Shown in pieces: positions 17,105 to 27,576 of a stretch of DNA of 64,000 bases (its first letter is position 1; each line of letters begins with the position of its first letter). The position numbers were made by a program, and so were the translations under genes. Origin of the DNA: Candidatus Saccharimonadota bacterium (GTDB taxonomy: Bacteria; Patescibacteriota; Saccharimonadia; Saccharimonadales; Saccharimonadaceae); contig CAJPUO010000004.1 of NCBI GenBank assembly GCA_905373795.1, positions 45,241-109,240 on the forward strand. Direction: 5' to 3'. Under the pieces are notes generated by a model, which was not told where the DNA came from, ran no database searches, and saw only the letters and a list, made by a program, of their open reading frames with translations.

Positions 17105-17250
17105 GCTTTTGTTCGTGGAGCTAATTTCTCGACAAGACGCCGCAAATGGTGTCAAGTCCTGACCATGCTTCGCACAAAAGCATGGCCTGAGAAGAGAGTT
17201 AGCTCTTTTCTACTGCCGCAACCGCGGCGGGGAGGGGGTGAAAAACCCTT
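17105..17250 (+). promoter_or_regulatory. Folded 5' leader B, three-way junction
   Basis: GAGCTAA (17118-17124) pairs with TTAGCTC (17199-17205), supported by TCTC/GAGA inside. It encloses two hairpins: GACGCC/GGTGTC (17136-17153) and CCATGCTT/AAGCATGG (17163-17185). A G-rich SD-like stretch (17231-17239) precedes the ATG at 17251. Confidence 0.6.
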
Positions 17251-17427
17251 ATGGCAACTTGGAATACCTCTGACCGTAATGTCGCCTTCTCTAAGGCGGC
17301 TGGCGGTGAGAAGCTTTCGGACTTCGAACGCCGAAAGCTGGCTGAACTCGGCTCCCAGGCTGGAAAGCTAGGAACCGCCGCCAGAAAGGCGGTTGCCAGA
17401 GACGAGGAGCGCTTCGGTAAGCGCTAA
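17251..17427 (+). CDS. Small charged protein, 58 aa
   Basis: The ORF starts MATWNTSDRNVAF and ends RDEERFGKR. It is rich in A, K, R, E and G and predicted mostly helical, with no membrane segment. Its ATG follows GGGAGGGGG by about ten bases. Position directly behind promoter B and its folded leader is the main support; codon use (many GCC/GCT, AAG, GAG) is like the genome. No family is recognised. It might be a small nucleic-acid- or ribosome-binding protein, which is a guess from charge only. Confidence 0.6.
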   Translation: MATWNTSDRNVAFSKAAGGEKLSDFERRKLAELGSQAGKLGTAARKAVARDEERFGKR

Positions 17428-17559
17428 TCGTCTTTAGGGCAGTTTTCGTTTTGGCGGTCGGGGTTTGTGCGATCCCGAAACCGCTGACTCCGCGTCAGCA
17501 AAGGGCGTCCGTCCGCCCCTGGCATGATTCCCCAGCCGGTAGCCCGGAAAAGAATCACG
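17428..17559 (+). other. Hairpin-rich non-coding stretch
   Basis: No credible ORF. Successive stems are visible: GCGGT..CGGG/CCCG..ACCGC (about 17452-17486), TGAC/GTCA (17487-17500), GGGCG/CGCCC (17503-17518), CTGG/CCAG (17518-17535) and CCCG/CGGG (17543-17560). Together with the tRNA-like element that follows this looks like one large structured RNA or a folded 3' UTR. Confidence 0.5.
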
Positions 17560-17639
17560 GGACGCGCAGGCTTGCCCCTCGAACTTCCACGACGAAGTGG
17601 TTGATCGAGGATGGACGGGTTCGATTCCCGCCGCGTCCA
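17560..17639 (+). ncRNA. tRNA-like structured RNA, unassigned
   Basis: GGACGCG (17560-17566) pairs perfectly with CGCGTCC (17632-17638), discriminator A17639. A T-arm follows the rules (ACGGG-TTCGATT-CCCGC, one outer mismatch). There is no D stem: ten bases CAGGCTTGCC stand in its place. The anticodon arm is replaced by a long helix CCTCGA/TCGAGG (17577-17582/17605-17610) topped by CCAC/GTGG. This is the shape of the tRNA-like domain of tmRNA, but without tag reading frame or the usual GGATTCGAC. No CCA is encoded, unlike the three true tRNAs here. Confidence 0.5.
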
Positions 17640-17641
17640 CT

Positions 17642-17667
17642 GAGATGACACAACGATGTGTCATCTC
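17642..17667 (+). terminator. Perfect 11-bp hairpin
   Basis: GAGATGACACA, loop ACGA, TGTGTCATCTC. There is no T run behind it, so it may be an RNA end-stabilising hairpin rather than a terminator. Between here and 17750 are further weak stems (GAGC/GCTC near 17726-17739) but no gene. Confidence 0.55.
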
Positions 17668-17750
17668 TCACTCCTGGGCTCGCGAGTTCACTCGTGGCAG
17701 TTTTTCTCAAAGACGAGATTAACTCCGAGCAGAACCGCTCGAGTCCGCCA

Positions 17751-17793
17751 CCCCTCACTCTCAATGGCGAGAGTGAGGGGATTTTCCTTTTTG
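17751..17793 (+). terminator. Strong intrinsic terminator of locus B
   Basis: CCCCTCACTCTC and GAGAGTGAGGGG form a perfect 12-bp stem with a 6-nt loop, followed by ATTTTCCTTTTTG. It ends the structured transcript just before the Dus promoter. Confidence 0.9.
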
Positions 17794-17809
17794 TGATAAA
17801 ATAACAGAG

Positions 17810-19045
17810 ATGACATCATTTTGGGACAATCTACCGCAGCCATTTTTCATCTTGGCGCCGATGGAAGCCGTCACTGACGTGGTTTTTCGCCATGTCGTGA
17901 AAAGGGCGGGCGCGCCCGACGTGTTTTTCACCGAATTCGCCAATGCCACCGGTTGGGTACACGCTGGTGACAAGGCCATCGCCGGGCGACTCATCAAAAC
18001 TGACGATGAGCATCCACTAGTCGCCCAAATCTGGGGCGGCGAGCCAGGCGATATGGAGCAATTTGCCGCTCACTGCGCTAGGCTGGGTTTTGACGGTATC
18101 GACATTAACATGGGTTGTCCCGCCAAATCCGCCATCAAAAGCGGGGGAGCGGCACTGATCCGCCAGCCCGACGTAGCAGTTGCTGCCATCGCCGCCGCTA
18201 AAACTGCTGGATTGCCAGTCAGTGTGAAAACACGGCTGGGCTATACTTATATCGACGAATGGCGCGAATGGCTTAGCACCTTACTCACGCAAAACCTCGC
18301 CAACCTAACCATCCACCTACGCACCAAAAAAGAAATGAGTAAAGTCCCAGCGCATTACGAGCTCATCGACGACATCATCAAACTACGCGATGAAATCGCC
18401 CCACAAACTCTCTTGACTATCAACGGCGATATCCGCAACCGAGCCCACGGCGAAGAGCTCGCCCGCCAGCACCCCGGCGTCAATGGCATCATGATCGGAC
18501 GGGGAGTTTTTAGCGATCCGTTTTGTTTTCGAGCATCTCGAGCGGTATCTCAGAAAAAATCTGGGCTGGCTTTAGCGGGTCCCGGATTATTTTATGACGA
18601 TACCCGAGAGATGGGCAATAAGTACGCTAAATTGGAGACTGTGGAGCATTCACGAGGAGCGGACGTTTCAGCCGAACGCTCGCGTAGTATCTCCAGTGGA
18701 GATGCAAGCGAAAAGAGTACTCCAGCGCAGGAGTGTGGCGCTGGTGATGCCGATTTTGCTGATGATGCCCGAGGAGTGAGTGAAACCACCCGTAAAGAGT
18801 ACTCCGAAGAGGTAAAAATCCCCATCACCAATCATAAACAAGAACTAATTAAACTCCTCAACTACCACCTTGACCTCTTTGATCACTACCAGCCAACCCT
18901 CGGCCGCCCCTACGAAACCCTCAAACGCTTCTTCAAAATCTACATCCGCGACTTCGACGGCGCCAAAGAGCTGCGCGACCAATTAATGCACACCAAAAAC
19001 ACCAGCGAAGTCCGCCAGATACTTGAAGAAATACAATATTTGTGA
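17810..19045 (+). CDS. tRNA-dihydrouridine synthase with in-frame palindromic inserts
   Basis: Dus reduces uridines in tRNA using FMN and NADPH. The TIM barrel begins with FILAPMEAVTDVVFR. The catalytic cysteine lies in NMGCPAKSAIKSGGAAL. SVKTRLGY and the phosphate-binding NGIMIGRGVFSDP follow. The C-terminal helical domain (LDLFDHYQPTLGRPYETLKRFFKIYI) is intact. Between them about 95 residues (nt 18530-18815) are foreign low-complexity sequence carrying elements P1 and P2, so the protein is 411 aa rather than about 320. It stays in frame, so a functional enzyme with a surface insert is likely. The start is leaderless-type (TAAAAT, seven nt, ATG). Confidence 0.92.
   Translation: MTSFWDNLPQPFFILAPMEAVTDVVFRHVVKRAGAPDVFFTEFANATGWVHAGDKAIAGRLIKTDDEHPLVAQIWGGEPGDMEQFAAHCARLGFDGIDINMGCPAKSAIKSGGAALIRQPDVAVAAIAAAKTAGLPVSVKTRLGYTYIDEWREWLSTLLTQNLANLTIHLRTKKEMSKVPAHYELIDDIIKLRDEIAPQTLLTINGDIRNRAHGEELARQHPGVNGIMIGRGVFSDPFCFRASRAVSQKKSGLALAGPGLFYDDTREMGNKYAKLETVEHSRGADVSAERSRSISSGDASEKSTPAQECGAGDADFADDARGVSETTRKEYSEEVKIPITNHKQELIKLLNYHLDLFDHYQPTLGRPYETLKRFFKIYIRDFDGAKELRDQLMHTKNTSEVRQILEEIQYL
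18534..18613. repeat. In-frame palindromic element P1, copy 2
   Basis: Outer CATCTC/GAGATG (18534-18539/18608-18613), middle GGTATC/GATACC (18544-18549/18599-18604), inner AATCTGGG/CCCGGATT (18558-18565/18581-18588). The element lies in the opposite orientation to the reading direction used in the methyltransferase and ABC-F genes. Confidence 0.85.
18641..18725. repeat. In-frame palindromic element P2, copy 1
   Basis: Nearly identical to 30706-30790 (shared CGAGGAGCGGACGTTTCAGC and following bases). It contains the perfect palindrome ATCTCCAGTGGAGAT and short outer arms TGGAG/CTCCA (18642-18646/18720-18724). Here translated as SRGADVSAERSRSISSGD. Confidence 0.85.
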
Positions 19046-19058
19046 TATAATAGTAAGT

Positions 19059-19895
19059 ATGGGCGAATATATCAAAAGCAATTTATCTTATCTCTGCACG
19101 CGAGATGCCACGGCAAGTAACGTGGAAAATTCGCCAGAAGGCATAATATTATTGTCAAGAATACCTAGAGACAATCAGCCAACCTCAGAGGTTGAGCTAC
19201 ATGCAAGACCAGACTACTCATTAGGTAGAGAAGATAGCAGACATGGCGTTCAGTTCGCCGACCTAGTAGTACCAAGGCGGTCTGGCACATCAACCGTCCA
19301 ACCTATAGCACTCAAACCAGTCATGTCTGCAAAGGGTGCTGTTCGCGAACACAAGATAGCACGTTATCTTAATAAACAAGGCGAGCAGTTGACTTTTCGA
19401 CCTCTAGGCTTTACTAGATGGGGGGGTAATTTCAGTACTATTACCGAATTTGACCAAGGTGTAGTAAGTTATGATAATACTCTCTTAGAAAAAACACACA
19501 AACCAACGGAGTCAGAAATAGCAGAAGCTCTTACGGTTGCCGCACAAACACTAATCATTTTAAATGACATAGGACTGGCACACGGAGACTTTCAGGTGAA
19601 AAATACTGCCAGCGACGTCAACGGCAGGATACGGGTTATTGATTTGACGATGATGAAGAGGCTTCGCGACACAGAAGACGTTTTGAGCGATATCACCTTA
19701 TATACAGAATCTCTTACCAGGTTTGGCACCCAACTATCGCCAGTTAGCCCTGAACAATTTGATGATCACTTCCTACATACTTATGAAAAGAGTGTTTCTG
19801 ATATTTTTCCAAAACAGAGGCAACTGGAAGTAAAAATGGACATTTCCGCTATGCGAGGTAGTCTAGATTTTCTGATTGGACCAAGTATAACTTAG
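19059..19895 (+). CDS. Protein-kinase-fold protein (APH/RIO-like)
   Basis: The 278-aa protein starts at ATG 19059, seven nt after TATAAT. The catalytic loop LAHGDFQVKNT (about 180-190) and the metal-binding VIDLTMMKR (about 199-207) give the HGDxxxxN...D pattern of small-molecule or RIO-type kinases. Upstream, LKPVMSAKGAVREHKIARYLNKQG has a lysine and a helix-C glutamate in place. The first ~75 residues are unlike known kinases. The phosphorylated substrate is unknown. Confidence 0.72.
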   Translation: MGEYIKSNLSYLCTRDATASNVENSPEGIILLSRIPRDNQPTSEVELHARPDYSLGREDSRHGVQFADLVVPRRSGTSTVQPIALKPVMSAKGAVREHKIARYLNKQGEQLTFRPLGFTRWGGNFSTITEFDQGVVSYDNTLLEKTHKPTESEIAEALTVAAQTLIILNDIGLAHGDFQVKNTASDVNGRIRVIDLTMMKRLRDTEDVLSDITLYTESLTRFGTQLSPVSPEQFDDHFLHTYEKSVSDIFPKQRQLEVKMDISAMRGSLDFLIGPSIT

Positions 19896-19897
19896 TT

Positions 19898-20194
19898 CTA
19901 AGCTACTCCACGTTCCAGCTTCTTTAAACGATCCTCATAATCATCAAGGCGCGCGCTATGGCGATTCAGATCAGTACCAATAGCGTTAAGAATTTCATTC
20001 TGGACTTCTTCATTCTCATCAAGGCGCTTATCTATACTATCAAGACGCTCGTTGATATCGTCAAAGCGCTTATCCATGCCATCAAGACGCTTGTTGACAT
20101 CATCAAAGCGCTTATTTATCTCAGCGGTATGACCGCTCAGCACTGATTCCATCAGCTGTTTTACATCCGCCAAATCGTCGCTAGTCAAGCTCAT
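19898..20194 (-). CDS. Coiled-coil protein with heptad repeats, 98 aa
   Basis: Start is ATG 20194, six nt after a minus-strand TATAAT; the reading from 20257 would run through that promoter. Residues 28-63 consist of 7-residue repeats of the type KRFDDVN/KRLDGMD/ERLDSID/KRLDENE, making a continuous coiled coil. A similar charged helix closes the protein. No enzyme domain. Such proteins often form fibres or trimers or act as scaffold, but no partner is indicated. It lies downstream of atpC on the same strand but has its own promoter. Confidence 0.75.
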   Translation of the reverse strand: MSLTSDDLADVKQLMESVLSGHTAEINKRFDDVNKRLDGMDKRFDDINERLDSIDKRLDENEEVQNEILNAIGTDLNRHSARLDDYEDRLKKLERGVA

Positions 20195-20279
20195 GCAAAA
20201 ATTATAGCACGGCACAGTAGCGGTACGCAAACCAATCCTGCCGCCGTCAAAACACAACTATAACAATGACAATTCAACG

Positions 20280-20705
20280 CTATCGTCGTCGCTTGCGTCG
20301 ATGCAAGTCCGCCACCTTCAATCGCACCATGTGCCGGTCGATGAGCTGTTTGGCTTTTTCGCGTTCGACTTGATCACCAGCCTCGTCGCGGGCTTTGATA
20401 GCGCGCTCTAGTGCCGCCTGAGTTTCCGCCTCGATGATGTCGTCGCCATGATCCGCCTCGTCCACCAGGATTTGCACTGATGAATAATCAATTTTCACCA
20501 CGCCGCCGGAGATTGCGAAATATTCCAATTGGCTATCCAAATCTTCTTTATGGCGGCGCACAGTGATGACGCCGTCCCGTGCAATCGTCACTAGCGGCTC
20601 ATGACTCGGGAAAACGGATATTTCGCCGTCAATGGTCGGAATTGACAGCGAATAAACCTCTTCGTCAACCTTCGTGCCAACAAGTGTAACTAATGACAAT
20701 TTCAT
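20280..20705 (-). CDS. atpC: F1Fo ATP synthase epsilon subunit
   Basis: The 141-aa subunit has the N-terminal beta-sandwich (LSIPTIDGEISVFPSHEPLVTIARDG) and a C-terminal helical hairpin (LERAIKARDEAGDQVEREKAKQ) that can inhibit the enzyme. It is the last gene of the minus-strand operon, two bases after the atpD stop. No clear terminator is visible in the 85 bases downstream. Confidence 0.95.
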   Translation of the reverse strand: MKLSLVTLVGTKVDEEVYSLSIPTIDGEISVFPSHEPLVTIARDGVITVRRHKEDLDSQLEYFAISGGVVKIDYSSVQILVDEADHGDDIIEAETQAALERAIKARDEAGDQVEREKAKQLIDRHMVRLKVADLHRRKRRR

Positions 20706-20707
20706 GG

Positions 20708-23098
<2,391 letters not shown>

Positions 23099-23106
<8 letters not shown>

Positions 23107-23320
23107 GGTTCTTCTCCCCTCTGCGCCGCTTATTTCGCCTTTTCATTTCCTTTCGAAAGTGGCGAGCTACCGATTTCCAAGACCGCCAAAGATCTTGCTC
23201 ACTAGGAAGCATTGGTAGGTAACGCCGCGTTTCCAACTGAAAATTGTTCGCGCTAACTATAGCTCTACCGTAAGAATCAGCAGCTTTCGCAAATTCAGGC
23301 GAATTTCGTTTTAATTTCAC
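23099..23320 (-). CDS. Unknown 73-aa basic protein between atpA and atpG
   Basis: It starts at GTG 23320 overlapping the atpA stop (GTGA) and ends 8 nt inside atpG, so it is translationally coupled on both sides. The protein is basic, ending [21 protein letters not shown], with tryptophans in the middle ([13 protein letters not shown]) and no membrane helix. No standard atp operon has a gene here. It could be an assembly or regulatory factor of F1, but this rests only on position and overlap. A chance ORF is unlikely given the double overlap. Confidence 0.65.
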
Positions 23321-24843
23321 GCACCAAATCCTTTCGCCGCCGTCTGCGTTGCCTCGTCGATAACTTTCAATTGCTCGTCAGTTGGCTTAGCGCCCTTGTT
23401 CAATTCACGCATGGCGTCCTTAGAATTTTTCCAAAGCTGCGTCAACAGAGTAGCCTGCGCTTCCTTGATCTTAGCAACCGGCACATCATCAAAGGCGCCG
23501 CTAGTCACCGCGTGGATGCTGACAAATTGTTCCCAGACACTCATCGGCTGATATTGCGGCTGCTTCAATAGTTCAGTCAGGCGTTGACCGCGGTCAATTT
23601 GTGCCTTGGTCGCATCATCCAGGTCTGAGCCAAATTGCGCAAATGATGCCAATTCGCGGAACTGCGAAAGACCGAGCTTCAAGTTACCACCGACCGACTT
23701 AACCGCCTTGGTCTGAGCGGCGCCACCGACGCGGGAGACCGACAGACCAGCGGAAATGGCTGGGCGAATACCCTGATAGAACAGATCGGTTTCTAGGAAA
23801 ATCTGACCATCGGTGATGGAGATCACGTTGGTTGGAATATAGGCTGAGATGTCACCAGCCTGCGTCTCGATGATCGGCAGGGCAGTCAATGAACCGGCAC
23901 CCAATTCGTCTGACAACTTGGCTGAACGCTCCAGCAGGCGAGAGTGTAGATAGAACACATCACCAGGATACGCCTCGCGTCCCGGTGGACGACGGAGCAA
24001 GAGCGACATCTGGCGGTAGGCCACCGCGTGCTTGGTCAAATCATCATAAATCATCAGCGCGTGGCCGCCGTTGTCGCGGAAATATTCACCCATGGCAGTA
24101 CCAGCATATGGCGCCAGGTACAACAGGGAAGCCGCATCCGACGGGCTGGTCGCCACCACGATGGTTTGATCCATCACGCCTTCTTCTTTCAGGCGGTCAA
24201 CCAGCCGGGCAATCTTTGATAATTTCTGTCCAATCGCTACGTAAACGTTCACCACGCCAGTCTTTTGTCGTGCCTGGTTGATCATGGTGTCGATGGCAAT
24301 CGCCGTCTTTCCAGTCTGGCGGTCGCCAATGATCAGCTCGCGCTGGCCGCGACCGATTGGGAACATGGCATCAATTGACATGATGCCGGTCATCAGCGGC
24401 TCGTGCACCGACTTACGGCCCATCACGCCAATAGCCGGCCGTTCAATCAGCCCGCGCTGCTTTGTCTTGATAGCTGGCCCGCCATCGAGCGGCCGGCCCA
24501 GCGGGTCAACCACCCGGCCGAGCAGCTCCTCGCCAACTGGCACATCCAGCACCGCACCCTTGCGGCGGACGCTGGCGCCAGCCTTGACTTTTTCTTCACC
24601 GCCAAGGATCACCGCACCGATTTCATCTTCCATCAAGTTCAGGGCAAACGCCTCCACCACGCTGCCATCAGTTTCAATTTCTAGCACTTCGCTGTAGCCA
24701 GCTTTACTGAGACCGTGCACCCATGCCACGCCGTCACCGACGCGGATGACCACACCAGCGTCCTCTAATCCTTCCGTCGCCTCCAACTGCGCGATTTTTT
24801 CCCGCAGGCTTTTGGCTAGTTCTGTCACATCAATCTTGCTCAT
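23317..24843 (-). CDS. atpA: F1Fo ATP synthase alpha subunit
   Basis: The 508-aa nucleotide-binding subunit has P-loop [26 protein letters not shown], the arginine-finger region [15 protein letters not shown] and the [15 protein letters not shown]-terminal domain. Length and motifs are ordinary for bacteria. It overlaps the 73-aa gene by GTGA. Confidence 0.97.
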   Translation of the reverse strand: MSKIDVTELAKSLREKIAQLEATEGLEDAGVVIRVGDGVAWVHGLSKAGYSEVLEIETDGSVVEAFALNLMEDEIGAVILGGEEKVKAGASVRRKGAVLDVPVGEELLGRVVDPLGRPLDGGPAIKTKQRGLIERPAIGVMGRKSVHEPLMTGIMSIDAMFPIGRGQRELIIGDRQTGKTAIAIDTMINQARQKTGVVNVYVAIGQKLSKIARLVDRLKEEGVMDQTIVVATSPSDAASLLYLAPYAGTAMGEYFRDNGGHALMIYDDLTKHAVAYRQMSLLLRRPPGREAYPGDVFYLHSRLLERSAKLSDELGAGSLTALPIIETQAGDISAYIPTNVISITDGQIFLETDLFYQGIRPAISAGLSVSRVGGAAQTKAVKSVGGNLKLGLSQFRELASFAQFGSDLDDATKAQIDRGQRLTELLKQPQYQPMSVWEQFVSIHAVTSGAFDDVPVAKIKEAQATLLTQLWKNSKDAMRELNKGAKPTDEQLKVIDEATQTAAKGFGA

Positions 24844-24851
24844 TTTTCCTC

Positions 24852-25388
24852 CTAGATTTTCTTCGCCCGCAAGTCGTTTAATCTCTTGGCAATTGTCGCG
24901 TCCATCACTTGAGTCGGCGTGGTAATCTTCACCCCACCAATCAGCTCGGAACGGATGATTTCGCGCAGGCGCACCTGAGCGATGCGGTCGCTCGGGACTT
25001 CCGTATCAGGAAGTTCGACATGCTGAGTGGCACGGTCGCTACCATCTGTTTCGGGTGCGCGGGCTTCGCTCCGGGCATCCGTTCTGGACGCTCGGGCTGC
25101 AGAGCGACCCTCCACAGATGTCAGCGACTCCATACCCGAGTTAGATGATAGTAGCCGTTTAATTGCATCCTTCGTCACCTCGTCCAGCGGCGTTGCGCTT
25201 TCCACCGTCGCCACGATAGTTCCGCGCTCTGCCAATTCCACCTCAATATCCCGTGCCAACAATTCGACTTCGCGCTCATGCTTTTCATAAATCAAGAACC
25301 CGGCAATCTCTTCCAGCACCGCATCATTCCCCGCCAGCAATTGCTCGGCAGCGTACTTGGCCAGCTTTCGCCTGGACACCAGCCGCAT
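24852..25388 (-). CDS. atpH: F1Fo ATP synthase delta subunit with in-frame palindromic insert
   Basis: This 178-aa peripheral-stalk subunit has the usual N-terminal helical domain ([18 protein letters not shown]) and C-terminal beta/helix part ([33 protein letters not shown]). Between them, about residues 84-132, lies a low-complexity block ([20 protein letters not shown]...) coded by palindromic element P3 (25035-25128). The insert falls in the linker between the two domains, where length changes may be tolerated. It is immediately followed by atpA and preceded by atpF with no gap. Confidence 0.9.
   Translation of the reverse strand: MRLVSRRKLAKYAAEQLLAGNDAVLEEIAGFLIYEKHEREVELLARDIEVELAERGTIVATVESATPLDEVTKDAIKRLLSSNSGMESLTSVEGRSAARASRTDARSEARAPETDGSDRATQHVELPDTEVPSDRIAQVRLREIIRSELIGGVKITTPTQVMDATIAKRLNDLRAKKI
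25035..25128. repeat. In-frame palindromic element P3, copy 3
   Basis: Arms GTCGCT-a-CCATCTGT (25035-25049) and ACAGATG-tc-AGCGAC (25114-25128) are complementary. Inside, GGACGCTCGGGCTGCA (25086-25101) is identical to the cores in the UvrD-type gene. Next to it a second hairpin ACTTCC/GGAAGT lies at about 24997-25014. Confidence 0.8.
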
Positions 25389-25931
25389 TTACTCAGCCTC
25401 CTTCAGTGCTGTTGAAATCAGCTTCGCATCCTTTTTAACATCAAGCTTTTTGCCCAAAACTTTGCCAGTCGCCTCCGCCACCAATTCCAGCGTCGAGTTA
25501 TGCAATTCTTTCTTCGCATTTGCAACTTCCTGAGCGATTTTATCGTGCGCTTCTTTAATCAAAGCCTCGGACTTAACGGTCGCTTTTTTAGTAGCATCCT
25601 CAATAGCTTCGGCCGCTTCTTCGCGAGCTGACGTCACAATCTTATTAGCCTCCGCTCGGGCTTTTCGCATCATCTCAGCAGTCATTTCTTCGGCTTTATC
25701 GGCATTTTCCTTAGCGGATTTTGCCGCCAAATCAGCCGCCCGCAAATCTTTCTCGCGCTTGATAAGCATCTCCATCATCGGCGGATAAACAAATTTACGC
25801 AACACAAACAGCAAGATCAGAAATGCTACCGTCTGAAGAGTCAGCAACGTCCAATCAATTCCTAGCGAACCAAGCAAATCGGCTTTCTCCGAAGCGCCAG
25901 AATTGGCAAATTGTGTTAATATTTTCTCCAC
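25389..25931 (-). CDS. atpF: F1Fo ATP synthase b subunit
   Basis: The 180-aa stator subunit has one N-terminal membrane helix (about 27-45, WTLLTLQTVAFLILLFVLRKFVY) followed by a long charged helix rich in A, E and K that forms the dimeric stalk (KREKDLRAADLAAKSAKENADKAEEM). It sits between atpE and atpH as usual. Confidence 0.95.
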   Translation of the reverse strand: MEKILTQFANSGASEKADLLGSLGIDWTLLTLQTVAFLILLFVLRKFVYPPMMEMLIKREKDLRAADLAAKSAKENADKAEEMTAEMMRKARAEANKIVTSAREEAAEAIEDATKKATVKSEALIKEAHDKIAQEVANAKKELHNSTLELVAEATGKVLGKKLDVKKDAKLISTALKEAE

Positions 25932-25947
25932 AATTTACTCCCGAAAA

Positions 25948-26160
25948 CTACATAACTTTGCCGACGATTGCCGCCACGAAACCGATAATCGCGATCGCGT
26001 CGATGAAGGAAATACCGAGGACCATCATGGTGCGCAAATCGTTGATTTTTTCTGGGTTGCGGCCAGCAGCGTTCATAGCAGCTGCACCGACGATTGCTGC
26101 ACCAGTTGCTGCAAATGCCGCTGGGATTGCGTAGGTAAGTGTGAATGCTAATGCTTCCAT
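25948..26160 (-). CDS. atpE: F1Fo ATP synthase c subunit
   Basis: The 70-aa hairpin of two membrane helices has the polar loop GRNPEKIND. The first helix carries the GxGxG-like small-residue face (AATGAAIVGAAAMNAA). The ion-binding carboxylate in helix 2 is D54 (GISFIDAIAIIG). The lack of the Q/E and second-site residues typical of sodium rings suggests protons, though that is inference. Confidence 0.95.
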   Translation of the reverse strand: MEALAFTLTYAIPAAFAATGAAIVGAAAMNAAGRNPEKINDLRTMMVLGISFIDAIAIIGFVAAIVGKVM

Positions 26161-26195
26161 TGTTAATATTCTCCTTTAATTAATTGTTACCTAAT

Positions 26196-27032
26196 TTAAT
26201 CACTTTCTGCCGCCGCTAATTTCTTAGTTTCAGCAGAGGAGTGAACTTCATCAATTGGCTCGTGCGAATCATGGTGAGCCAGCCCCAGGGAAATAAACAC
26301 TGTCGATAACATAAAGAAAATATATGCCTGAATTCCGCCGATAAACAATTCAAAGAAATAAAACGGCTGCAGCGCCACTGGCGACATAAATTTCGTCATG
26401 TAAGCAATGACCGCCAGAAGAATTTCGCCGGCCAGCACATTACCAAACAAGCGAAAACTCAGACCCAGCATTCGCGAGAATTCCGCAACTAGCTCCAGAA
26501 TACCGACAAACGCCATAATCGGATCGCGCAGCGGATTAACAAAATATCGCCCCATATTTCCCTTAAAACCCAAATACTTAAAGGCGTAAACTTGCGCTGC
26601 CACAATTGTCACAATCGCCAATCCAAACGTCATATTAAGATCCGCCACGCCGCCGCGAAACAGGGGAGTGTGATGTTCGCCAATGGTAATCGGACCAACA
26701 ATCGGCAAAAGCCCCAGCCAATACTGCGCGACAATAAAGAAGAACAGAGTAATGCACAGCGGCGCTACTTTTCGCGCCCATTTCTCATCAGGAATAACTT
26801 GACCAACCGTGTCATATAAACCGTCAAACGTCCACTGAACCAGCCTCGTCGCGAGGTTATGCTTCTTTTTTCCTAAAACCGCTGCTCGCGTCCTAAACAT
26901 CAGCCATACCAGCACGATCAAGCCCAGAATTCCCACCAAATGCGAATTAGTAATTGATACGCCAGCCACATTAAAAACCTCATCAACCTTCACCGAAATA
27001 TGCGGTCCGGCATTTGCCATATAATTAATCAT
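26196..27032 (-). CDS. atpB: F1Fo ATP synthase a subunit
   Basis: This 278-aa membrane protein forms the ion half-channels. I use ATG 27032 because CAGGAG lies seven bases upstream; a start at 27062 would overlap the previous gene by 38 nt. The essential arginine is in GLSFRLFGNVLAGEI. Several membrane helices and a histidine-rich C-terminal part (LGLAHHDSHEPIDEVHSS) are visible. The tail of about 30 polar residues after the last helix is longer than usual. Confidence 0.93.
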   Translation of the reverse strand: MINYMANAGPHISVKVDEVFNVAGVSITNSHLVGILGLIVLVWLMFRTRAAVLGKKKHNLATRLVQWTFDGLYDTVGQVIPDEKWARKVAPLCITLFFFIVAQYWLGLLPIVGPITIGEHHTPLFRGGVADLNMTFGLAIVTIVAAQVYAFKYLGFKGNMGRYFVNPLRDPIMAFVGILELVAEFSRMLGLSFRLFGNVLAGEILLAVIAYMTKFMSPVALQPFYFFELFIGGIQAYIFFMLSTVFISLGLAHHDSHEPIDEVHSSAETKKLAAAESD

Positions 27033-27288
27033 TCTTTGACTCCTGTTGTTTAATCTTGGCAACTTGCAGCCACACTAAGCTAAAAGACACAGCGAACCCC
27101 AGTGCAATCCCGGCGACCATCAGCCACGGCTTCGTCCCATAGCAATAATCAGCCGCCAGCCCAACCAGCGTAAAACCGATCGTCGGCACAAACATTCGCC
27201 ACGTTGTCCCGGCAACAGTTTTCATCATCAATACAGATGCATCCGCCTCGCTTTTTTTGCCAGTCTTAACATAAGTCTTTTTTGCCAT
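27025..27288 (-). CDS. AtpI/AtpZ-like small membrane protein
   Basis: The 87-aa product has two membrane helices (about 34-50 and 55-75, ending FSLVWLQVAKIK) and a basic N-terminus. It is the first gene of the ATP synthase operon and overlaps atpB by 8 nt. This is the place and layout of AtpI/AtpZ, which help c-ring assembly or Mg/Ca uptake in other bacteria. Sequence similarity to AtpI is weak by eye, so assignment is mainly from position. Confidence 0.75.
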   Translation of the reverse strand: MAKKTYVKTGKKSEADASVLMMKTVAGTTWRMFVPTIGFTLVGLAADYCYGTKPWLMVAGIALGFAVSFSLVWLQVAKIKQQESKND

Positions 27289-27327
27289 TACTTATTAATA
27301 TATCAATCTGCTATACTGTTTGGCAAG

Positions 27328-27576
27328 ATGCCGCGCCGAAATTATCCAAAAAACCGCCAAAAAACACCGCCTGCACCGATAAAACCTCCAAGTAACGCCA
27401 TCAATTCCGCATGCCGGCAAAAGCACCGCTTTACCTCTGAAAAACAAGCCAAATCTGCCGCCGAAACCCAAGAACTGCTCAGCCCAAGAACACACCTGCA
27501 AACATACCAATGCGAGTGGTGCAGGGGATGGCATTTAACGTCTAGAATGTCACATAGTCACGAGTTGGAACATTAG
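27328..27576 (+). CDS. Small protein with CxxC-WHLTS motif, 82 aa
   Basis: After a basic, proline-rich N-terminus comes CRQKHRFTSEKQAKSAA and then TYQCEWCRGWHLTS. The pattern of a first Cys, a helix, and YxCxxCxxWHLT is a recurring small zinc-binding-like motif seen in many phage and bacterial small proteins; I know no function. It is divergent from the atp operon and its 3' end overlaps the end of the RCC1-like gene (27542) by 35 nt. Confidence 0.65.
   Translation: MPRRNYPKNRQKTPPAPIKPPSNAINSACRQKHRFTSEKQAKSAAETQELLSPRTHLQTYQCEWCRGWHLTSRMSHSHELEH

Noticed and set aside
17105..17640. A standard tmRNA (ssrA) gene
   Set aside because: The tRNA-like 3' end is suggestive, but its acceptor 5' strand lies only 73 nt upstream of the 3' strand, no tag frame ending in ALAA-like codons is seen, and the conserved GGATTCGAC is missing. 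A permuted order does not fit either.
17424..17764. Several ORFs over the structured region at locus B
   Set aside because: They contain the peptides typical of translating a tRNA-like sequence in wrong frames (such as GIEPVHPRS) and contradict the RNA structure.
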